A DNA stretch of 18,291 bases from an uncultured Planctomycetaceae bacterium (GTDB lineage Bacteria > Planctomycetota > Planctomycetia > Planctomycetales > Planctomycetaceae): NCBI GenBank assembly GCA_903823545.1, contig CAIJTL010000707.1, positions 1-18,291 on the forward strand, written 5' to 3'. The first letter of the stretch is position 1. Each line of letters begins with the position of its first letter. The position numbers and the translations under genes are program-made. Of the stretch, positions 13,910 to 18,291 are shown in pieces. Below the pieces are notes generated by a model. It saw nothing but the letters and a program-made list of their open reading frames with translations. It was not told where the DNA came from and did not search any database.

Positions 13910-15574
13910 ATGGCAACGATGGCACTCTTTTGCATTTCCGGCGGCACGATTTACGACCCGACAAACAACCTCGACGGCGTCGTTCGCGACCTGTGGATTC
14001 AGGACGGTCGCATCATTGCGGCACCGAGCGATCCGAGCGTGAAGGCGGACAAAACGCTCGACGCGACTGGCTATGTCATTATGCCGGGTGGAGTCGATAT
14101 GCACTGCCACATCGCGGGTCCGAAGGTGAATACCGCTCGCAAGATGATGCCCGAAGAAAAGCGGACCGCGCCGATGATCACGCGGACGAAGACCACTCGC
14201 TCGGGAACGACCGGTTCCGTGCCGAGCACATTTGCGACGGGATATCTCTACGCCGGCTTGGGCTACACGACGGCATTCGACGCGGCGATTCCGCCGTTGA
14301 TGGCGCGGCACACGCACGAAGAGTTCGATGACACGCCAATCATCGACAAAGGCTTTTACGTCTTGATGGGCAACAACCACTACATCATGCGGCAGCTCGA
14401 AAAGAATGAGCCCGAGCGATTGAAGGCGTATATCGCTTGGCTGCTCAATTCGACGAAAGGTTATGCCGCGAAAATCGTGAATCCCGGTGGCGTCGAAGTC
14501 TGGAAGAGCGGCGGCGGGAACTCGCATGGTCTCGATCAACCGGTTGATCACTTCAACGTCACCGCGCGTCAGATCATTTCCGGAGTGGCCAACGCAACGA
14601 ACGAACTCGGCCTGCCACATCCGGTGCATATTCATTGCAACGATCTAGGGATGCCGGGCAACTGGGCGACGACGCTCGAAACGATGAAGGCGCTCGAAGG
14701 ACGACGCGGCCATCTCACGCACATTCAATTTCACAGCTACGGCGGCAACAAAGACGCTCAGGAAACGTTCCGTTCCGAAGTGCCGCAGCTTGTTGAATAC
14801 GTTAACTCGCACCAGAACGTCACCGTCGATGTCGGCCAAGTGATGTTCGGCAACACAGCGTCGATGACCGGCGACGGGCCGCTCGGTTACTTCTTGCACA
14901 AGGTTTACGGCCGCAAGTGGTTTTCCTCCGACACGGAAATGGAATCAGGTTGTGGCATCGTCCCGATTACGTACAAAGACAAGAGCCTCGTCCATTCGCT
15001 GCAATGGGCGATTGGTCTTGAGTGGTATCTGCTGATCAATGACCCGTGGCGAGTCGCCATGAGTACCGACCATCCGAACGGCGGTTCGTTCTTGGCGTAT
15101 CCCGAAATCATCGCACTGCTCATGAGCCGGACCAAGCGAGACGAAGTTCTCGCCCGCGTTCCGGCTGGTCTACGCGCACGTTGCACGCTGCCGGATTTGT
15201 CTCGCGAATACACGCTCAACGAAATCGCAATCATCACGCGAGCCGCCCCGGCTCGAATGCTTGGTCTGAAAAACAAAGGACATCTTGGTCCCGGTGCCGA
15301 TGCTGACATCACGATCTATCAACCAAACATCGACATCCAACGCATGTTCGAACTACCGAGATACGTCGTCCGTGCCGGAGTCATCGTCGTCGACAACGGC
15401 GAGATCAAAGAGAGCCTCAACGGCAAACTGTTCCACGTCGCCCCCGACTACGATCTCGCCGCGTTGCCTGACATCAAAGAATGGTTCGAGAACAACTACT
15501 CGATCCAATTCAACAATTACCCGGTCGGCGATGAGTACCTGCATGAGCACGAAGTCGTGCCGATGCGTGGGTGA
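13910..15574 (+). CDS. fhcA: Formyltransferase/hydrolase complex subunit A (formylmethanofuran dehydrogenase A-like)
   Basis: A 554-residue amidohydrolase-fold protein, full length for FhcA/FwdA. In methylotrophs and planctomycetes the Fhc complex moves the formyl group from formyl-tetrahydromethanopterin to a methanofuran-type carrier and releases formate; subunit A carries the hydrolase site. Visible metal-site motifs are MHCHIAGPKVN (His65, His67), AAKIVNPGG (Lys188, the position carboxylated in FwdA), VHIHCN (His240, His242), HIQFHSYGG (His271, His275) and MSTDHPNGG (Asp387). SGTTGSVPSTFATGYLYAGLGYTTAFDAAI is also typical of FhcA. Start ATG 13910 is chosen; ATG 13919 is an alternative, and neither has a good Shine-Dalgarno sequence. 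Subunits B, C and D and other C1 genes (fae, mch, mtdC) are not in the window, in keeping with the scattered C1 genes reported in planctomycetes. A palindromic element 11 bases after the stop separates it from the next gene. Confidence 0.93.
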   Translation: MATMALFCISGGTIYDPTNNLDGVVRDLWIQDGRIIAAPSDPSVKADKTLDATGYVIMPGGVDMHCHIAGPKVNTARKMMPEEKRTAPMITRTKTTRSGTTGSVPSTFATGYLYAGLGYTTAFDAAIPPLMARHTHEEFDDTPIIDKGFYVLMGNNHYIMRQLEKNEPERLKAYIAWLLNSTKGYAAKIVNPGGVEVWKSGGGNSHGLDQPVDHFNVTARQIISGVANATNELGLPHPVHIHCNDLGMPGNWATTLETMKALEGRRGHLTHIQFHSYGGNKDAQETFRSEVPQLVEYVNSHQNVTVDVGQVMFGNTASMTGDGPLGYFLHKVYGRKWFSSDTEMESGCGIVPITYKDKSLVHSLQWAIGLEWYLLINDPWRVAMSTDHPNGGSFLAYPEIIALLMSRTKRDEVLARVPAGLRARCTLPDLSREYTLNEIAIITRAAPARMLGLKNKGHLGPGADADITIYQPNIDIQRMFELPRYVVRAGVIVVDNGEIKESLNGKLFHVAPDYDLAALPDIKEWFENNYSIQFNNYPVGDEYLHEHEVVPMRG

Positions 15575-15584
15575 TTGATTCAAC

Positions 15585-15698
15585 CCCCACCGACCTCGTG
15601 TCGGTGGTTTCGGGCCTTTGCACTACGCCCCTCGCTGCCAGTAATCGCGCACCGCCTAGTGCAAAAGCCCGCGAGTCACCGAGGTAAGCTCGGCGGGG
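15585..15698. repeat. Three-hairpin palindromic element, copy 2
   Basis: The order is the same as at 3810-3907. Hairpin 1: CCACCGAC (15587-15594) with GTCGGTGG (15600-15607). Central stem: 15611-15625 with 15657-15671 (GGGCCTTTGCACTA / TAGTGCAAAAGCCC), one mismatch, loop 31 bases. Hairpin 2: 15677-15683 with 15689-15695, one mismatch. Hairpin 1 keeps pairing although its last base pair is changed relative to copy 1. It lies between fhcA and the Tm-1-like gene, ending 15 bases before the latter's ribosome binding site. Confidence 0.85.
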
Positions 15699-15713
15699 TG
15701 AGTGCTCATCTCG

Positions 15714-15720
15714 AAGGAGA
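15714..15720 (+). promoter_or_regulatory. Strong Shine-Dalgarno AAGGAGA deciding the Tm-1-like start
   Basis: AAGGAGA at 15714-15720 lies seven bases before ATG 15728. It is the best ribosome binding site in the window and shows that translation starts at 15728, not at the in-frame start codons from 15575 within the palindromic element. Confidence 0.85.
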
Positions 15721-15727
15721 CCGCTTC

Positions 15728-16939
15728 ATGTCCGCACGTGTTTATGCCGTCGCCACGATGGATACCAAAGGAGTCGAGATCGCCTTTGTCGCCGAGCGCG
15801 TTCGCGCGTGCGGTGTCGAGGTGGTTACGGTTGATGTCGGCACGAAGGATTCGCCAGCCGTTGTGCCTGACGTATCGAGGCAGCAAGTCGCGGCGAGTCT
15901 GCCAACAGAGAACGTGCTCGGTCATGTGGATCGCGGCGAAGCGGTGACTGCGATGTCGCGAGCGTTGGTTGAGTTTCTCAAAGCGGAACATACCGCGGGA
16001 CGACTTGCAGGAGTCATCGGAATCGGCGGCGGAGGCGGGACCGCGTTGATTGCTCCGGCAATGCGTGCGTTGCCGGTCGGAGTTCCCAAGCTGCTGGTCA
16101 GCACGATGGCCAGCGGCAACGTCGGGCCGTATGTCGATTGCAGCGACATCACGATGATGTACTCAGTGGTCGATGTTGCCGGGATCAATTCGGTTTCTCG
16201 TCGAGTCCTCGCCAACGCGGCAGCGGCGATCGCTGGCATGGCTCGCAACCCACTGTCGCCGACCGACGAGAAGCCGACGCTCGGCATGACGATGTTCGGC
16301 GTCACGACGCCATGCGTCGAAGCGATCCGCCGATCGCTCGAACCACGCGGCTACGATTGCTTGGTCTTTCATGCCACGGGATCTGGTGATCGAGCGATGG
16401 AAAACCTCGTGCGCAGCGGTTTGATTCAGGGAGTGATCGACGTCACAACTACTGCCGTTGCCGATCAAGTTGTCGGCGGCGTGTTGCCCTGCGGACCGCA
16501 ACGCTTCGACGCGATTCTCGCCGCGCGGATTCCGTATGTGTTGAGCGTCGGAGCGCTCGACATGGTCAACTTCGGAGCGAAAGAGACCGTTCCGCCGCAA
16601 TTTGCCAGCCGCAAACTGCACGTCCACAACGCCCACGTGACGCTGATGCGCACGACCCCGGACGAGAACCGTCAGTTCGCGCGCTGGATCGCCGACAAGC
16701 TCAATCGATCAACGGCACCACTGACGCTGCTGATCCCTGAACTCGGTATCTCCACAATCGACGCCCCGGGCCAACCGTTTCATGATCCCGCTGCTGACGC
16801 GGCGCTCTTTGAAGAACTCGAACGCACGCTGCAACAAACCGAACAACGCCGTATCAAACGAATCGCGCGGCATATCAACGATCCTGAATTCGCCGCCGCG
16901 CTGGTTGAAGAGTTTCTGGCTCTCCGTCATTCGTGTTGA
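15728..16939 (+). CDS. Tm-1-like ATP-binding domain protein (UPF0261)
   Basis: A 403-residue cytoplasmic protein of the Tm-1-like/UPF0261 family, at the usual length. Typical motifs are VYAVATMDTKGVE at 5-17, GVIGIGGGGGTALIAPAMRALPVG with the glycine-rich nucleotide-binding loop at 95-118, STMASGNVGPYV at 125-136, and in the second half GMTMFGVTTPCV at 186-197 and FHATGSGDRAMENL at 214-227. In plants the Tm-1 N-terminal domain binds ATP and inhibits tobamovirus replication; the bacterial role is unestablished. Bacterial members are often next to a TIM-barrel (PEP-mutase-like) partner, which is absent here. Upstream is fhcA, 153 bases away across a strong palindrome, so the gene probably has its own transcription or depends on read-through. 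The start is fixed by a strong Shine-Dalgarno sequence. Confidence 0.92.
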   Translation: MSARVYAVATMDTKGVEIAFVAERVRACGVEVVTVDVGTKDSPAVVPDVSRQQVAASLPTENVLGHVDRGEAVTAMSRALVEFLKAEHTAGRLAGVIGIGGGGGTALIAPAMRALPVGVPKLLVSTMASGNVGPYVDCSDITMMYSVVDVAGINSVSRRVLANAAAAIAGMARNPLSPTDEKPTLGMTMFGVTTPCVEAIRRSLEPRGYDCLVFHATGSGDRAMENLVRSGLIQGVIDVTTTAVADQVVGGVLPCGPQRFDAILAARIPYVLSVGALDMVNFGAKETVPPQFASRKLHVHNAHVTLMRTTPDENRQFARWIADKLNRSTAPLTLLIPELGISTIDAPGQPFHDPAADAALFEELERTLQQTEQRRIKRIARHINDPEFAAALVEEFLALRHSC

Positions 16940-16965
16940 AAACGGTGCTAGTTGAGCGGCAAGGC

Positions 16966-17003
16966 GCTAGCCGCCGGTATTTTCGTCTTTACCAGCGGCT
17001 AGC
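16966..17003. repeat. Hairpin GCTAGCCGCCGGTA / TACCAGCGGCTAGC
   Basis: The arms 16966-16979 and 16990-17003 pair at 13 of 14 positions around a 10-base loop. Its right end (GCTAGC) is shared with the start of the next, larger inverted repeat. It begins 26 bases after the stop codon of the Tm-1-like gene and could serve as its terminator, although no T-run follows. Confidence 0.75.
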
Positions 17004-17138
17004 CTGGATTATTCATGGTCACACACTAACCCGAAGCGCAAGCAAGGGCGTCGTCAAGGTTCGCCCTCGCTTGCGCTTCGGGTTAGTGTGCGGCACGTCG
17101 TTTCCTCAATGGGATGCCCATGAATAATCCAGGCTAGC
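16998..17138. repeat. Nested palindromes: AACCCGAAGCG element inside a perfect 21-bp inverted repeat
   Basis: The outer arms, 16998-17018 and 17118-17138 (GCTAGCCTGGATTATTCATG type), are perfect 21-base inverted repeats. Inside, 17022-17049 and 17063-17090 (CACACTAACCCGAAGCGC type) pair at 27 of 28 positions around a 13-base loop. The remaining inner sequence on the right, 17091-17117, is unpaired. The 363-base gap 16940-17302 consists of this element, the preceding hairpin, and about 160 bases before scpA in which only a 14-base palindrome stands out. Confidence 0.85.
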
Positions 17139-17190
17139 GTCTTGCGGCTCACGAAAGTCCGTGTCCAACTCCACTTCTCGGATCGCCTCT

Positions 17191-17204
17191 GACGACCGGT
17201 CGTC
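17191..17204. other. Perfect 14-base palindrome upstream of scpA
   Basis: GACGACCGGTCGTC is fully self-complementary and lies about 100 bases before the scpA start, in otherwise unremarkable sequence. It has the size of an operator half-site pair, but there is no evidence of a regulator. Confidence 0.35.
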
Positions 17205-17302
17205 CGGCTGCCCAATGTCTTGTACCAATCACGCCACTTGTCCGGCAAACGTCTAATCTGTTCGGCTATTCGACATTTCTCAAAGCGTCTACAGTCCTCG
17301 GC

Positions 17303-18118
17303 ATGACCACTACGTATCGCGTTGAGCTTGACCGATTTTCCGGCCCGCTGGATTTACTGCTGTTTTTAGTCCGGCGAAACGAACTCGATTTGTTCGATCT
17401 CCCGATCGCACGCATCACATCGCAGTTTCAGCTTTACCTCTCGGCATTGCAGTTCTTGGACCTCGACTTGGCTGGCGATTTCGTCGTCATGGCCAGCACG
17501 CTCATTGAGATCAAAAGCCGGTTGGTTTTGCCGAGTCCTGAAGAGGAAGAAATTCCCGTTGAGACCAACGACGATCCTCGCAGCGGACTGATTCAACAGC
17601 TCCTCGAATACAAGAAGTTCAAAGAGGCCGCACAGCTTCTCGAAGACCGTGCCGCCGAATGGCAGGAACGTTATCCACGTTTGAGCAACGAGCGCCCTGA
17701 TTCGGCTCGCGACCAGAGTTTTGACCGGATCAAAGATGTCGAACTCTGGGACTTGGTCAGCGCGCTCAGCCGAGTACTCGAACGGAAAGTCATCGAAGAA
17801 GAATCGAAGATCCGTTACGACGACACTCCGATCTCAACCTACGTTGAACAGATCGGCGCAAAGGTCCGCACTGATGGGCAAGTCAGCTTCACAACACTCT
17901 TTGACAACGCATCGCAACGCAGCCGAATTATCGGCATCTTCCTGGCAATCCTGGAACTGCTCCGCCATCACAGTTTCCGAGCCGAGCAATCCAGCGACTT
18001 CGGCGAAATCCTGATCCTGCCACCGTTACCAGTCGTCGAAAACACGGAAAGCAACGCCACAGCAGTTGCCGAAGCACAACCATCAACCGAGCCAACCTCA
18101 CTGACCACTGACCACTGA
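17303..18118 (+). CDS. scpA: Segregation and condensation protein A (ScpA)
   Basis: A 271-residue cytoplasmic kleisin that bridges the Smc heads with ScpB during chromosome condensation and segregation. The N-terminal domain is clear: FSGPLDLLLFLVRRNELDLFDLPIARIT at 13-40, then the GDFVVMASTLIEIKSRLVLP helix at 58-77, followed by an acidic PEEEE stretch and LIQQLLEYKKFKEAAQLL at 95-112. The C-terminal winged-helix domain includes VSFTTLF near 193-199, then RIIGIFLAILELLRHH near 207-222, and the closing QSSDFGEILI. Length is normal. The last 25 residues are low-complexity and end in TTDH, encoded by a tandem 7-base repeat that also contains the stop codon. ATG 17303 matches the family start; there is no clear Shine-Dalgarno sequence. 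scpB, often the next gene, does not start within the following 170 bases. Confidence 0.93.
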   Translation: MTTTYRVELDRFSGPLDLLLFLVRRNELDLFDLPIARITSQFQLYLSALQFLDLDLAGDFVVMASTLIEIKSRLVLPSPEEEEIPVETNDDPRSGLIQQLLEYKKFKEAAQLLEDRAAEWQERYPRLSNERPDSARDQSFDRIKDVELWDLVSALSRVLERKVIEEESKIRYDDTPISTYVEQIGAKVRTDGQVSFTTLFDNASQRSRIIGIFLAILELLRHHSFRAEQSSDFGEILILPPLPVVENTESNATAVAEAQPSTEPTSLTTDH

Positions 18119-18130
18119 GTGTCAAATACG

Positions 18131-18280
18131 GTTGTGTCCGGTCTCCTGACCGAGACACCTCACACGGACCGAAGGTCTCCCGAATGACAACCAGACGATG
18201 TTGTGAGAAATCTTGGCCACAACGAATTTGGAGGCATACGGTCGAAAACGCGTGGCTCGGTCATGAGACCGGCCATAACG
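18131..18280. repeat. Inverted pair of CCGGTCTC-TGACCGAG repeats
   Basis: GTGTCCGGTCTCCTGACCGAG and flanking bases (18131-18159) are the reverse complement, with a few changes, of GGCTCGGTCATGAGACCGG at 18251-18280. Each copy is itself a short hairpin (CGGTC-N4-GACCG). Between them is about 90 bases without a gene, including another GGACCGAAGGTCT dyad near 18165-18178. The unit seems familiar from planctomycete spacers. The stretch 18119-18291 shows no gene. Confidence 0.7.
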
Positions 18281-18291
18281 TTGCTCCCGCA

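Noticed and set aside
13757..14635. Long open frame on the minus strand (292 codons) opposite fhcA
   Set aside because: It overlaps the well-supported N-terminal half of FhcA, with all its metal-site motifs, and its own translation has no recognisable domain and an Arg/His-rich composition typical of an antisense shadow.
13910..15574. FhcA as a dihydroorotase or hydantoinase
   Set aside because: The fold is shared, but the HCHIAGPKVN, NPGGVEVWKSGG and HIQFHSYGGN motifs and the full length are specific to the FhcA/FwdA branch.
15575..15727. N-terminal extension of the Tm-1-like protein
   Set aside because: The extension would translate the palindromic element, and a strong Shine-Dalgarno sequence sits exactly before ATG 15728, where family homology starts.
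17139..17302. Small RNA or extra gene before scpA
   Set aside because: No start codon with a credible frame, no ribosome binding site and, apart from one 14-base palindrome, no structure was seen.

Overview
The window looks like a planctomycete chromosome. This rests on gene families typical of that phylum: a PPC-domain secreted protein, a DUF1549/DUF1553 (PSCyt2/PSD1) secreted protein with a CxxCH motif, a secreted QW-repeat protein with CxxCH, and a tetrahydromethanopterin-type formyltransferase/hydrolase subunit A (FhcA). The spacers are also crowded with short palindromic repeats, some of which seem familiar from planctomycete genomes. There is no rRNA, tRNA, CRISPR array, transposase or phage gene. 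I cannot name a genus.

Layout. 1-2073: 3' part of a secreted PPC-domain protein (+), open at the left edge. 2151-2576: OsmC-like protein (+). 2739-3794: secreted QW-repeat protein with CxxCH (+). 3933-5030: PfkB/KDG-kinase-like sugar kinase (-). 5153-6793: NuoN-like membrane protein (-), upstream of the kinase on the same strand. 6900-9953: DUF1549/DUF1553 protein (+). 10111-11346: RodA/FtsW-family glycosyltransferase (+) with a zinc ribbon in its extracytoplasmic loop. 11527-13764: NDH-2-like oxidoreductase fused to SelD (+). 13910-15574: FhcA (+). 15728-16939: Tm-1-like/UPF0261 protein (+). 17303-18118: ScpA (+). 18119-18291: spacer with an inverted repeat pair.

The genes are mostly single units from different pathways (cell wall, selenium, C1 transfer, chromosome segregation, secreted proteins) rather than one operon. 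Usual partners are missing: no fhcB/C/D, no scpB, no DUF1501 gene beside the DUF1549/1553 gene, no other Nuo subunits. The only same-strand pairs that might be co-transcribed are separated by spacers of 75 to 160 bases or by strong hairpins.

The most distinctive content is in the repeats and in unusual domain arrangements. A three-hairpin element occurs twice (3810-3907 and 15585-15698) with compensatory base changes. A palindromic family of the AACCCGAAGCG type occurs in at least three copies: one read in frame inside the NuoN-like gene, one in the N-terminal extension of the DUF1549/1553 gene, and one nested inside a second perfect inverted repeat upstream of scpA. A hexamer-based long hairpin in front of the kinase gene supplies, and may mask, its ribosome binding site. 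The NuoN-like protein has replaced all four canonical proton-channel residues that I could align. I do not see a defence system or other complete new system here.
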